This document shows positions 7,689-16,280 of a stretch of 22,094 nt of DNA, in pieces (the stretch's first letter is position 1; every line of letters begins with the position of its first letter). Under the pieces are notes generated by a model, which worked only from the letters and a program-made list of their open reading frames with translations, made no database searches and was not told the DNA's origin. The DNA comes from JBDTMC01 sp039934475 (GTDB lineage: Bacteria; Acidobacteriota; Terriglobia; Bryobacterales; Bryobacteraceae), in NCBI GenBank assembly GCA_039934475.1, contig JBDTMC010000076.1, positions 1-22,094 of the forward strand, written 5' to 3'. A program made the position numbers and the translations under genes.

Positions 7689-8903
7689 CTACTCGAATCG
7701 CAGTGCGTCGATTGGGTCGAGGTTCGCCGCCTTGCGCGCCGGATAGTAGCCGAAGAATACGCCGATCGCCATGGAGAAGACCGCGGAGCCCACAATGGCG
7801 ACGGGCGAAATGAACTGTGGCCAGTGGAAGACAGTGGAAAGCGCGACGGACGTTGCGAGGCCGAAAAAGATGCCGACGAGTCCGCCCGTGAGGCCGAGCA
7901 CGACCGCTTCGACGAGGAATTGCGATTGCACGTGTTTGGTGCGCGCGCCCACGGCCATGCGGATGCCGATCTCGCGGGTGCGTTCCGTCACTGAGACGAG
8001 CATGATGTTCATAATGCCGATGCCGCCGACGAGTAGCGACACCGCCGCAATGCTGCCCAGTAACGTGGTCATCACCTTCGTTGTCGCTTCCGCCGCCTCG
8101 GCGATATCGGTGAGGTTGCGGACGTTGAAATCGTCTTCCTGATTCGGGCGGATGTTATGTCGCGTACGCAGCAGCGCCGTGATCTGCTCTTGCGCTTTGT
8201 AGGTATCGCCAGCAGTGGCCGCAGACACGTATATTGTCGGCACGTAAGAAATCGAGAGCAGCTTCTTCATCGCGGTGGTATACGGGATGACGATGGTGTC
8301 GTCCTGGTCCTGGCCCCATTGGGTTTGACCCTTCGCTTCCAGGACGCCGATCACACGAAACGGCAGATTGCGAACGCGTACTGTCTGGCCGACAGGATCG
8401 ACGCCAGGGAATAATTGGTCCGCGACGGTCTTGCCAATCAACGCCACGCGGGCGGCGGTGCGCACATCGGCGTCACTAATGAAGTCGCCCGACGACGCTC
8501 CGCGATTGCGGATCTGTTTGTAGCTGACGTCCACGCCTTCGGCGCGAGTGCTCCAGTTCTGGTTGCCGAAGACCAGGGTCACGGGGGCGGTGACGGAGGG
8601 ACTGGCTCCGGTAACCGCGGGGCTTTCTCGCAGCATCGCGACCACATCATCCTCAGTGAGCGTGGTGCTGGTGCCCGAGCCCGCGCGGAGGCCGCTGGTG
8701 CGCTGGCTGCCTGCAGAGACAATCAGCATGTTCGTACCCATGGCTTCAATCTGCTGGCGCACCTGTTGCTGCGCGCCTTGGCCGAGGCTCACCATGGCAA
8801 TGACAGACGCGACGCCGATGATGATGCCGAGCATCGTCAAGGCACTTCGCACTTTGTTGCGCGCCAGGGACCTCATCGCCAACTTAATCACGGACCCGAT
8901 CAT
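7689..8903 (-). CDS. MacB/FtsX-type ABC transporter permease
   Basis: The 404-residue protein has the standard MacB membrane-subunit layout. It starts with RSLARNKVRSALTMLGIIIGVASVIAMVSLG (one transmembrane helix). A periplasmic MacB-PCD domain spans roughly residues 45-240 (for example GQTVRVRNLPFRVIGVLEAKG). Three C-terminal helices form the FtsX domain, with VSVTERTREIGIRMAVGA as the characteristic cytoplasmic coupling loop. Such permeases do not transport through the membrane but drive TolC-linked efflux or lipoprotein/lipid movement by mechanotransmission. The gene overlaps the ATPase gene by 4 bases (ATGA). The MacB domains are split over two genes here, as in many non-proteobacterial homologues. 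No TolC-like gene is in the window. Confidence 0.93.
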   Translation of the reverse strand: MIGSVIKLAMRSLARNKVRSALTMLGIIIGVASVIAMVSLGQGAQQQVRQQIEAMGTNMLIVSAGSQRTSGLRAGSGTSTTLTEDDVVAMLRESPAVTGASPSVTAPVTLVFGNQNWSTRAEGVDVSYKQIRNRGASSGDFISDADVRTAARVALIGKTVADQLFPGVDPVGQTVRVRNLPFRVIGVLEAKGQTQWGQDQDDTIVIPYTTAMKKLLSISYVPTIYVSAATAGDTYKAQEQITALLRTRHNIRPNQEDDFNVRNLTDIAEAAEATTKVMTTLLGSIAAVSLLVGGIGIMNIMLVSVTERTREIGIRMAVGARTKHVQSQFLVEAVVLGLTGGLVGIFFGLATSVALSTVFHWPQFISPVAIVGSAVFSMAIGVFFGYYPARKAANLDPIDALRFE

Positions 8904-9631
8904 ACTGCCACCTCCATCTCGGCATTGCGAGGATTATCCACGGTACGGTCTTCAATGATTTGTCCATCGCGAACCACCAACACGCGGCCGGCATAGGCCG
9001 CAATGTCGGGCTCGTGCGTCACCAGCACAATCGTTATGCCTGCTTGCCGGTTCAACTGCTGGAACAGGCTCATAATATCTGTCGACGTGCGCGTGTCGAG
9101 GTTGCCCGTTGGCTCGTCCGCCAACACCAACGATGGCCGGTTGACCAAGGCGCGCGCAATGGCCACGCGCTGCTGCTGACCGCCAGAGAGCTGGTTCGAA
9201 TAGTTCTTTTCGCGATCGGCCAACCCTACCACCGATAGCGCGCGGCGGGCGCGGTATTCCCGTTCTTTCGCGTCCAGGCCCGAGTAGATCAGGGGCAGTT
9301 CCACGTTCTCGAGCGCGCTGGTCCGCGCCAGCAGGTTGAAGCCCTGAAACACAAAGCCGAGCTTGCGATTCCGAATGTCCGCGCGGCCGTCCTTGTCGAG
9401 AGTCGAGACGTCGCTGCCATCGAGCAGATACGTGCCTTTGGTGGGCCGGTCAAGACATCCGAGGATGTTCATGAGTGTCGACTTGCCGGAGCCTGACGCT
9501 CCCATGATGGCGACGAACTCGCCGTGTTCCACTTCCAGCGACACATCGCGGAGGGCATGGACGCGGACCGCGCCTGTGTCGTAGATTTTGTCCACGTGAC
9601 GCACATCAATGACCGGGTAATCGCGGTTCAC
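8900..9631 (-). CDS. ABC transporter ATP-binding protein, LolD/MacB type
   Basis: The 243-residue ATPase has all nucleotide-binding motifs: Walker A GASGSGKST (44-52), Q-loop VFQGFNLL (94-101), signature LSGGQ (148-152), Walker B SLVLADEP with the D-loop GNLD (167-179), and the switch His206 in VTHEP. The family (LolD, MacB NBD, FtsE) powers FtsX-like permeases. The start overlaps the adaptor stop by ATGA (9628-9631), and the end overlaps the permease start in the same way, so the three subunits are translationally coupled in the order adaptor, ATPase, permease. Confidence 0.95.
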   Translation of the reverse strand: MNRDYPVIDVRHVDKIYDTGAVRVHALRDVSLEVEHGEFVAIMGASGSGKSTLMNILGCLDRPTKGTYLLDGSDVSTLDKDGRADIRNRKLGFVFQGFNLLARTSALENVELPLIYSGLDAKEREYRARRALSVVGLADREKNYSNQLSGGQQQRVAIARALVNRPSLVLADEPTGNLDTRTSTDIMSLFQQLNRQAGITIVLVTHEPDIAAYAGRVLVVRDGQIIEDRTVDNPRNAEMEVAV

Positions 9632-10986
9632 TTGCGGCCTCCCGCACGAGACGGTTGGAACGGCGAGACAGTTTGCGAAGTGGTCTTGCCAACCGCGGCG
9701 GTGATCGCCAGGCGGTCATTTTCATGAATATCGCCTGACACCACTTCGGTCTGAATCCCATCGCTGAGCCCCAGCTTGACGCGTACCGATTCCAGCTTGT
9801 CTTCGTCGCCGACGCGCCACACGAGCGGAGTTTTGCCCGGCCTGAAACGCAGCGCCGCATTCGGCACGGCGAGCACATGGTCTCTGCGCACGGCAACGGC
9901 ACTCACGTTCGCGGTCATCCCGGGCTTCAACTTCAGGTCGGGATTGGCTACGTCGATCACCGCCGTGTACGTGGTCACGTTCTGGACGGTGTTAGGCGAG
10001 AGCCGGACCTGCGAAATGCTGCCATGGAATGTCTCCGTGGGATAGGCATCGACGGTGAAGTTCACCTGCGCGTTCGGAGCGAGCTGGCCGACGTCGGCTT
10101 CGTCGATATCAGCCAGGACCTGCATGCGAGCCAGGTCGTTGGCGATCACAAAGAGTGTCGGCGCCTGCAGACTTGCGGCCACAGTCTGGCCGATGTCCAC
10201 GTTTCGAGAGATCACTGTACCGTCGATGGGCGCAGTGATGATGGCGTGCTGCAAGTTGACGGCGGCGAAGTCCACCGCGGCTTTCGCCTGGAGTTCCTGC
10301 GCCTTCGATTGCGAAAGCTGCGACTGGGCGGACAACGCCTGCGCCTTGGCCTGATTCACTTGCGCCAGCGCCTGTTGCCGTTGCGCTACGGCCTGGTTCA
10401 ACGCGGCTTGCGAGGTCTCCAGGTCGTGTGCGGCGGAAACTTTTGCCGCCACCAACTTCTGCGTCAGATCATACGTGTTCTGCGCGTCGTCCACGACGGA
10501 CTTGGTGCGGTCGAGGTTTGCCTGCGCGGCGGCGATGGACGCATCCGCGGTCGTGACGTTGTTCTGCGCGGTGACGATGGCGGCCTGTGTGCTTGCCTGG
10601 TTGGCCTGGGCCTGCGTCAACTGAGCCTGAAACTGATCCGGCTCCAGGCGGGCGATGACTTGGCCCTTCTTCACTTCCTGGTTGAAGTCGGCGTAGAGGG
10701 CGGAAACCGTTCCGGAGGCCTGAGTGCCCACTTGTACTGTCGTCAGCGCCTGCAGCTTGCCTGTTGCTGAGATGGTCTTTACGATGTCGGCACGCTGTAT
10801 GGTTACGGTTGCGAAGGCCGGCGTCGAGGGCGTCGCATAGGCGTGCCACGTGAACGCGGCGGCGACAGCCAGGCCGGCTGCTGCCAGAATCGCCAGGGTC
10901 TTTCGCGGCAAGGGGTTCGCTGCTTTGACTTGTTCCAGCGGGGCATCCGCGATCAGCCAGTCGAGTGCTTGTTTATTGGTCGCCAT
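9628..10986 (-). CDS. Periplasmic membrane-fusion adaptor (MacA/HlyD-like)
   Basis: From the ATG at 10986 the protein has 452 residues: a ~30-residue cytoplasmic tail, one anchor helix (LAILAAAGLAVAAAFTWHAYA), a lipoyl half-motif (GTQASGTVSALYADFNQEVKKGQVIARLEP), and a very long Ala/Gln-rich coiled coil (~110-235). The second lipoyl half (ITAPIDGTVISRNVDIGQTV) and beta-barrel domains follow. This is the adaptor that links the ABC pump to an outer-membrane channel. A GTG at 11019 would add 11 residues, but the ATG is preferred because the added segment has no family-like content. The ATG lies inside an inverted repeat (separate entry). The predicted coiled-coil hairpin is long, as in adaptors that reach a TolC-type channel. 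It is the first gene of the exporter operon. Confidence 0.92.
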   Translation of the reverse strand: MATNKQALDWLIADAPLEQVKAANPLPRKTLAILAAAGLAVAAAFTWHAYATPSTPAFATVTIQRADIVKTISATGKLQALTTVQVGTQASGTVSALYADFNQEVKKGQVIARLEPDQFQAQLTQAQANQASTQAAIVTAQNNVTTADASIAAAQANLDRTKSVVDDAQNTYDLTQKLVAAKVSAAHDLETSQAALNQAVAQRQQALAQVNQAKAQALSAQSQLSQSKAQELQAKAAVDFAAVNLQHAIITAPIDGTVISRNVDIGQTVAASLQAPTLFVIANDLARMQVLADIDEADVGQLAPNAQVNFTVDAYPTETFHGSISQVRLSPNTVQNVTTYTAVIDVANPDLKLKPGMTANVSAVAVRRDHVLAVPNAALRFRPGKTPLVWRVGDEDKLESVRVKLGLSDGIQTEVVSGDIHENDRLAITAAVGKTTSQTVSPFQPSRAGGRK

Positions 10987-11008
10987 ATCTGTACATCCAC
11001 TAGATATG
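10984..11008. repeat. 7-bp inverted repeat covering the adaptor start codon
   Basis: CATATCT (10984-10990) and AGATATG (11002-11008) are perfect inverted copies separated by 11 bases, and the first arm contains the ATG of the adaptor gene. It could be an operator for a small dimeric repressor (for example a PadR or TetR type) or an mRNA hairpin that hides the start. No regulator gene is adjacent, so the binding protein is unknown. Confidence 0.4.
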
Positions 11009-11074
11009 ACGAGCCGCACCCCGGCAAAGCGCGTTGCGGTTTGTAATCTACTGTTAAGCTTTGTGAAGCTGCGG

Positions 11075-12403
11075 CTAGCTGATTCCGAGCTTTTTCTGCA
11101 GTGCTTCCAGCGACAACCCTTTGGTCTCCGGATAAAAGAAGAGCACGACGAAGAACTGCAACACCATCATTCCGGAGAAGAAAACGAATGGGGCCGAACG
11201 GGAGCTTTCGGCCAGCACGGGGAACGTGAACGAGATCGCCGCATTCATGATCCAGTGTGTGAAGCTGCCCAGGCTTTGCCCGCCGGACCGCACGCGGTTT
11301 GGAAATACCTCCCCGATGTAGACCCAGATCACGGCTCCTTGTGAGAACGCAAAGAAGGCGATGAAACCGATGAGCAGCCAGACCAGCAACCCTTCATTGC
11401 TGCCGGAGTTAAAGATCCAGGCGACGCCGCCGAGGCAGGCGGCTGTACCGACTGCTCCCACGAGGAGCATCACCTTGCGGCCGATCTTATCGATCACCGT
11501 CATCGCGATCATCGTGAAGAACAGGTTGGTGCCACCGACGGCAACCGCCTGAAGATCGCCTGAGACTTTGCTAAAGCCGGCGGCCTTGAAGATATCGTTC
11601 AGGTAATAGAGAATCGCGTTGATGCCTGAGAGCTGATTGAACATGCCGATGGTAACGGCGAGGAAAATCGGCAAGCGGTATTTCCAGGAGAAGAGCGATT
11701 CCGTGGCGTGGCCGTGCTGGGCGTCGATGGATTCAACGATATTGGCGATCTCGCGTTGGTAATCCTGCTCGCCGGTGAGCCTTAGAATTTCTCGTGCTTC
11801 GTCAACGCGACCCTTTTTCACCAGCCACCGCGGGCTGCGCGGGATGCCGAACAGGGCGATGAGGAACAGCACGGCCGGTAAGGCGGAGATGCCAAGTTTC
11901 CAGCGCCATTCCAGATCGCCCGTATTCATGAGGCCGATCACGTAGTTGGAAAAATATGCCAGCAGAATGCCGGCGACGACATTGAATTGAAAGAAGCCCA
12001 CCAACCGGCCGCGCCATTTCGCCGGGGCGATTTCGGCAATGTACATCGGCCCCAATACAGACGATCCACCAATACCCAAGCCGCCAATAAAGCGGAACAC
12101 GACGAGGGAGTTCCAATCCCAGGCAAACGCGCATCCAATCGCGGAGATGACATAAGCGACGGCCATCCCGCGGAGGCTCTCGCGGCTGCCATACTTTTCG
12201 CCGGGAATACCGGCCAGCATCGCACCCAAGACGGTGCCTATCAGCGCTGCCGCCACGGTAATGCCTTTGGAGAAGGCTGTCAGATGAAAGAGCGTGGTGA
12301 GCGCATCAGTCGCTCCGGCGATCACGGCTGTGTCGAAGCCAAAGAGGAGGCCGCCAAGCGCAGCCACAATGGTGCTTTTGAGGAGGTAGGAATTCAGCTT
12401 CAT
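11075..12403 (-). CDS. Sugar porter (MFS, XylE/GLUT type sugar:H+ symporter)
   Basis: The 442-residue protein has twelve hydrophobic segments and sugar-porter signatures: LLFGFDTAVIAG in helix 1, RFIGGLGIGGSSVLGPMYIAEIAPAKWRGR after helix 4, PRSPRWLVKKGR at the central loop (usual form PESPRWL), NQLSGINAILYY in helix 7, DKIGRK between helices 8 and 9, and FFYPETKGLSLE at the end. Such carriers bring hexoses or pentoses across the inner membrane with protons. The gene starts 9 bases after the stop of the alpha-fucosidase-like gene and is almost certainly co-transcribed, so the released sugar (possibly fucose) is the best candidate substrate. No strong Shine-Dalgarno sequence precedes the ATG, consistent with coupling to upstream translation. 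Confidence 0.93.
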   Translation of the reverse strand: MKLNSYLLKSTIVAALGGLLFGFDTAVIAGATDALTTLFHLTAFSKGITVAAALIGTVLGAMLAGIPGEKYGSRESLRGMAVAYVISAIGCAFAWDWNSLVVFRFIGGLGIGGSSVLGPMYIAEIAPAKWRGRLVGFFQFNVVAGILLAYFSNYVIGLMNTGDLEWRWKLGISALPAVLFLIALFGIPRSPRWLVKKGRVDEAREILRLTGEQDYQREIANIVESIDAQHGHATESLFSWKYRLPIFLAVTIGMFNQLSGINAILYYLNDIFKAAGFSKVSGDLQAVAVGGTNLFFTMIAMTVIDKIGRKVMLLVGAVGTAACLGGVAWIFNSGSNEGLLVWLLIGFIAFFAFSQGAVIWVYIGEVFPNRVRSGGQSLGSFTHWIMNAAISFTFPVLAESSRSAPFVFFSGMMVLQFFVVLFFYPETKGLSLEALQKKLGIS

Positions 12404-12412
12404 GGGTGATGG

Positions 12413-14833
12413 TTACTCAACGGGGGTTAAGGTAATCTGCGATGGCGGCGCGGGAATCTCGCTGCCCTTTTCAAACGGTTGCGGCGGCGTGACGGTGAAC
12501 GTAGAGTACTTCGCGGCGTGGATGGCAACGGTGCCCGCGGACGTGATGGCATGGCCATCCACGGTGGCTTCCATGCCCGGCCCCACTCCAGCTACGCGAT
12601 AGGTTCCTGGCTTTGCAGCGTGGAAGTTCCACTGCAGTTTATAGAGGGTCGCCGGATCATAGTAACCCTGGCCATTGTAGTTGTAGAACTTATTGGCGTC
12701 GGCTAGGGTGAGTGTGACCGCTCCAGCCGCGTCAGGCTTGATGAATGGCGGGGTAACCGAGAGCGGGCCTGCGAACTCCGCGACCACCACTGTAATTGGC
12801 GAGGATTGCTTGGGCTCGGTCGGTATATCGATCGACGCTCCATCCACCTTCAATGGAGCTTTACCGGCGAGGAAATAGGCCTTGGTGATCTTTGTCTCAA
12901 GCCCCGGCAGGCGCAATTTCCCATCCTTGGGCCAAGTGCGAACCAGCAAGTACAAGCGCCCAGGCTTCACCGTGGCGAAGCCGAAATCCAGCTTCCGGAA
13001 GGGCTGTGGCCGTGTGTCATAGATCGCCTCGCCATTTACCTGTAGCCACTTGCCAACGCCCTTCAATACATCGGCTTCAAACTCGACGACGGAGCCATCG
13101 CCGCGCGGCCCAATGTTCAAAAGATAGTTGCCGCCGCGGCTTACAGTTCCCGCCAGCCGGATGAGATGTTCCGCGGTCTTGCCTTCCAGATCCTTGCGAT
13201 CCTGCCAGGAGCGGTAGCCCCAGGTTTCGTCATAGATAGAGCCCGGCGTCTGCCACGGTTCGTCGATGATGTACTCCGGGAACTGGTTGTCGCCCATGAC
13301 GGTGAAGTCGCCCTGGCTATTGAACACGCGACCGCTGACCATGCACTCCGGTTGCGCGGCGTGCACGGTATCGGCGAACCGTTTGCTTTGCGGCAGGGTG
13401 GGGCGAGCCATGTCGAACCAGACTTCGCTTAAGGGTCCGTACTTCGTGGTGAGTTCTTTCAACTGAGCGACGTTGAAATCCTCATGCGACTTCGGGACGG
13501 GGTTGTCGTTCTCTTTGACATCCTTCATGTCCCATGGGGTAGCCCGAAGGTCGTACCAGTCGAGGGTGGAATAGTACACGCCGAACTTCAGGCCGTGCCG
13601 CGCGCAGGCCTCTGCCAGACCCTTCACTACGTCCTTGCCGTAGGGCGTGCCATCAACGACGTTGTACTTTGATTCCGCCGTATGGAACATATTGAAACCG
13701 TCGTGGTGTTTGCTGGTAATGACGATGAACTTCATCCCCGCGGCCTTGGCCAGTGCGGCCACGGCGTCAGGATCCCACTTCAGAGGATTGAACTGTTTGG
13801 CGAGAGCGGCATAGTCGTCTTTGGGAACCGGCGCGTGGCGCATGATCTGTTCGGCGTAATCGGGAACCTGTCGGCCGTTCCAAACGCCACCCGCAATGGA
13901 GTAGAGACCCCAATGGATGAACATGCCGTACTTACGCGATTGCCACGTGCGAATGGTCGCCTCAGTCGGCCGCGCCGCCGGCTTGGGGGCCGGAATGGTG
14001 ACCGTGCCTGTCGCTGCCCACTCCGTGCCGCGCGCCAAGAGAGCGCGAAAGGCCTTGTCTTCAAGGTTAGGGTTTTCTTCTTTCGCCCAGGTGTGGCCGA
14101 GCATGGTGGCGTAGACGCGGCCCTTGCCATATTGGCTGACCCAGTCCAGCACCTCGTTCTCTTTGGAGTCTTTGGAATAGGCGTAGGTGAGGACAGTGAG
14201 ACCTTTTGCGGGACCATGCTGTCCGTGGGTCAACTGTTCTGAGGCGTGCCGCCACACGGGGGGCAGACCAAGGGTAATCGGATGCGTGCGGTTGAAGAGC
14301 CGCATGTCGAAATCGTGCCGCGGACCGTGCCCTGCATCGAAGCCCTGACCTGCGGGAACGGTGACGACGCTTTTGCCATCCGGACTTACAATCAAGCTCG
14401 GGCCGAAGCTTTTCTCACGCCACCCGAGGCCGATGATCTCGTTGTACTCAGGCCATTTGAGGAACGCGTTGTTTGCGGCGTGATAGATCACGACGCCCCC
14501 GCCAGTTCGCAGGTAGGCGACAAACGCCTGCTCCACAGCCGCCGGCCATCGGAGCGCGTCCTCCTGGTGGCCGCCGTTGAAGTTGACGATGACGGCTTTG
14601 TATTTCGAGAAGTCTGGGCGCCAACTATCCCAGGCGGCAGCGGGCGCCTCGCGCGGAGGCGTGGTCGAGACGGTGACGTCGAAGCGGCCTGTCTGGGCGA
14701 GGATCTCGCGGATGCCCTTTGTGCCAGCCTGCCAGTCGTGGTTATTGATGCCGTCGACGATGAGGACCGGGACTTTGGCGGGTGCGGCCGCCATTGTCAG
14801 AACCGCGGCAAAGAACAAAGCTGTGAGTCGCAT
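12413..14833 (-). CDS. Secreted ThuA-like domain fused to GH29 alpha-L-fucosidase
   Basis: From the ATG at 14833 the product has 806 residues. A signal peptide (RLTALFFAAVLTMAAAPA) is followed by a ThuA-like domain (~20-275) with VPVLIVDGINNHDW, TGGGVVIYHAANNAF and GRVYATMLGHTW, a class I amidotransferase-like fold. A GH29 barrel follows (~290-620) with KYGMFIHWGLYS (301-312), KHHDGFNMF (375-383), FGVYYSTLDWY, and SEVWFDM, where the Asp near residue 474 matches the GH29 nucleophile. The last ~180 residues form beta-sandwich modules. GH29 enzymes remove alpha-L-fucose by a retaining mechanism; the ThuA domain's chemistry is unknown. A GTG at 14881 would add 16 residues ahead of the signal peptide and is less likely. 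The sugar porter follows 9 bases downstream, forming a degrade-and-import operon. Confidence 0.9.
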   Translation of the reverse strand: MRLTALFFAAVLTMAAAPAKVPVLIVDGINNHDWQAGTKGIREILAQTGRFDVTVSTTPPREAPAAAWDSWRPDFSKYKAVIVNFNGGHQEDALRWPAAVEQAFVAYLRTGGGVVIYHAANNAFLKWPEYNEIIGLGWREKSFGPSLIVSPDGKSVVTVPAGQGFDAGHGPRHDFDMRLFNRTHPITLGLPPVWRHASEQLTHGQHGPAKGLTVLTYAYSKDSKENEVLDWVSQYGKGRVYATMLGHTWAKEENPNLEDKAFRALLARGTEWAATGTVTIPAPKPAARPTEATIRTWQSRKYGMFIHWGLYSIAGGVWNGRQVPDYAEQIMRHAPVPKDDYAALAKQFNPLKWDPDAVAALAKAAGMKFIVITSKHHDGFNMFHTAESKYNVVDGTPYGKDVVKGLAEACARHGLKFGVYYSTLDWYDLRATPWDMKDVKENDNPVPKSHEDFNVAQLKELTTKYGPLSEVWFDMARPTLPQSKRFADTVHAAQPECMVSGRVFNSQGDFTVMGDNQFPEYIIDEPWQTPGSIYDETWGYRSWQDRKDLEGKTAEHLIRLAGTVSRGGNYLLNIGPRGDGSVVEFEADVLKGVGKWLQVNGEAIYDTRPQPFRKLDFGFATVKPGRLYLLVRTWPKDGKLRLPGLETKITKAYFLAGKAPLKVDGASIDIPTEPKQSSPITVVVAEFAGPLSVTPPFIKPDAAGAVTLTLADANKFYNYNGQGYYDPATLYKLQWNFHAAKPGTYRVAGVGPGMEATVDGHAITSAGTVAIHAAKYSTFTVTPPQPFEKGSEIPAPPSQITLTPVE

Positions 14834-14891
14834 CAGTAAGCCATTCACTTTACCTGATCGCGCCCCCACCTGTGGGTTCACGGCTCACATG

Positions 14892-15449
14892 CTACACCAT
14901 CACAAGGCCCTGGCGAATGCCAATGGCGACGGCCTCCGTTCTACTCCCGGCGTTCAGCTTGTTGAGAATCGAAGCCACGTGGAACTTAACGGTGTGCTCC
15001 GTAATGCCGAGCTTCCAGGCGATCTGTTTGTTGCCTTCGCCGTCGGCAAGCAGCCGGAGGACCTCCACTTCGCGCGGAGTCAACGGGGCGGAGTCCACAC
15101 GCGCCCGGGCCGGAGTTACCAAGCCGGCCACTCCATTGGGATGCACCACCACCAAGCCAGACGCCGCGGCTTCCACGGCGGCGGCCAGTTCGCGCGCGTC
15201 GGCCTCTTGCGGTAGCACGCCGCGCACGCCGGCCCGGACGAGGGTACCGGCGTCAGACAGGTCCGGAACTAACGCCACCACCGGCGCCGCACCGGAGACC
15301 CATTCGGCGACCGATTCTTCATCCCAATTGTCTACGTCCACCAGCAACACATCGGGCTCATCGTCCACCACTTCGAACGACGGTCCGAGCAGGGCTTCCA
15401 AGCCTGCACGGACTACCGGCGACGGCGCTGTCACCCGCACCCGCGTCAC
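14892..15449 (-). CDS. LuxR/NarL-type regulator with degenerate receiver domain
   Basis: The 185-residue protein ends in a clear GerE/LuxR helix-turn-helix: LTPREVEVLRLLADGEGNKQIAWKLGITEHTVKFHVASILNKL. The N-terminal ~105 residues follow a response-regulator receiver (VRAGLEALL, DVLLVDVD, GVRGVLPQEADARELAAAV). The acidic pair that binds Mg is replaced (TAPSPVVR), and the usual Lys of the KD/KG segment is Pro-Gln. One Asp (38 or 40) remains at the acceptor strand. The receiver is shorter than usual (~105 against ~120). Normal phosphorylation is therefore doubtful; activity may depend on dimerisation or another partner. The GTG start overlaps the protease stop by 4 bases (GTGA), so it is the third gene of the protease operon. 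A sensor kinase is not nearby. Confidence 0.85.
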   Translation of the reverse strand: MTRVRVTAPSPVVRAGLEALLGPSFEVVDDEPDVLLVDVDNWDEESVAEWVSGAAPVVALVPDLSDAGTLVRAGVRGVLPQEADARELAAAVEAAASGLVVVHPNGVAGLVTPARARVDSAPLTPREVEVLRLLADGEGNKQIAWKLGITEHTVKFHVASILNKLNAGSRTEAVAIGIRQGLVMV

Positions 15450-16279
15450 GCCGCAGCCGTCCTCTTGACCGGCAACCGAACCGCCACTGTCCGCACTGTT
15501 GTTCGTTCTCCCCGCAAGAACTCCAGATGCAGAATCTCGGGCGTGGATTCGAGTTGCTCCAACAGATCGTCCGGCGAGGTGAAACGCCGGCCTTCGGCTC
15601 CCACCAGTACATCACCGAGAATCAGCGATGCCGTTTCGGCCGGGCTACCCTGTTGGACGGCCAAGACCACCAGCCCCACTCCGCGGTTCCATTCCACTGG
15701 CTGAATGGTAACTCCCAACTCAACGCGCGACGGCGCACCGCGGCGCAGAAACTCGGCCACTGCATTCGAAGGGATAGCCAATCCGAGGCCGCGCCAGATC
15801 ATCGTATTGATGCCGACGACGCGTCCCTGCGCATCCGCCAGCGGTCCACCCGAATTTCCGGGTGCCAATTGGACGCCTGCCTGCACCCATGTCTGCCGCC
15901 CCATCCCCGGCACTTGTCCCACGGCATGAATCACGCCACGGGTCAGCGCGCCGGAAAATCCCAGAGGATTCCCGATGGCCATGACTAAGGCTCCTGGGCG
16001 CAACAATGAGGAATCGCCTGCGGGCGCGGTCACTATATCCGGGGCGCTAATCTCCAGCGCTGCCAGATCGCGTCTACGGTCACGTGCCAGCAGCCTTCCG
16101 GTGACCGTACGGCCGTCCCACAACTCCACCACGGGCTGATCGGTGGTGGCGACATGGGCGTTGGTAATTACGGTGCCGCCAGTCCACAGGACGCCCGAAC
16201 CGAGGCCGCTGCGGCCCGCTCGCACCACTACGGTGGAGCGGCGAAGCCTTTCCGCGACTTCCCCAAACCCCGATGCCAT
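15446..16279 (-). CDS. HtrA-like trypsin-fold serine protease with PDZ domain, intact triad, no signal peptide
   Basis: The 277-residue protein has the S1C (DegP/HtrA) plan: VITNAHVA with His42, DRRRDLAALEI with Asp71, and APGNSGGPL with Ser143, followed by a PDZ domain (~185-270; GLVVLAVQQGSPAETASLILGDVLVGAEG). All three catalytic residues are in place, so it should be active. DegP-type proteases are normally exported, but the N-terminus MASGFGEVAERLRRS has neither signal peptide nor anchor, so cytoplasmic location is predicted. It begins 1 base after the stop of a related protein that has lost its catalytic serine, and it overlaps the LuxR-type regulator. One regulatory unit is likely. Confidence 0.9.
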   Translation of the reverse strand: MASGFGEVAERLRRSTVVVRAGRSGLGSGVLWTGGTVITNAHVATTDQPVVELWDGRTVTGRLLARDRRRDLAALEISAPDIVTAPAGDSSLLRPGALVMAIGNPLGFSGALTRGVIHAVGQVPGMGRQTWVQAGVQLAPGNSGGPLADAQGRVVGINTMIWRGLGLAIPSNAVAEFLRRGAPSRVELGVTIQPVEWNRGVGLVVLAVQQGSPAETASLILGDVLVGAEGRRFTSPDDLLEQLESTPEILHLEFLRGERTTVRTVAVRLPVKRTAAA

Positions 16280-16280
16280 C

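Noticed and set aside
9877..10770. Plus-strand open frame of 297 codons
   Set aside because: It is antisense to the clearly coding adaptor gene. Its Arg/Leu/Gly-rich repeats mirror the Ala/Gln coiled coil and match no family.
13682..14242. Plus-strand open frame inside the ThuA-GH29 gene
   Set aside because: Antisense shadow; the minus strand carries well-ordered ThuA and GH29 motifs over the same bases.
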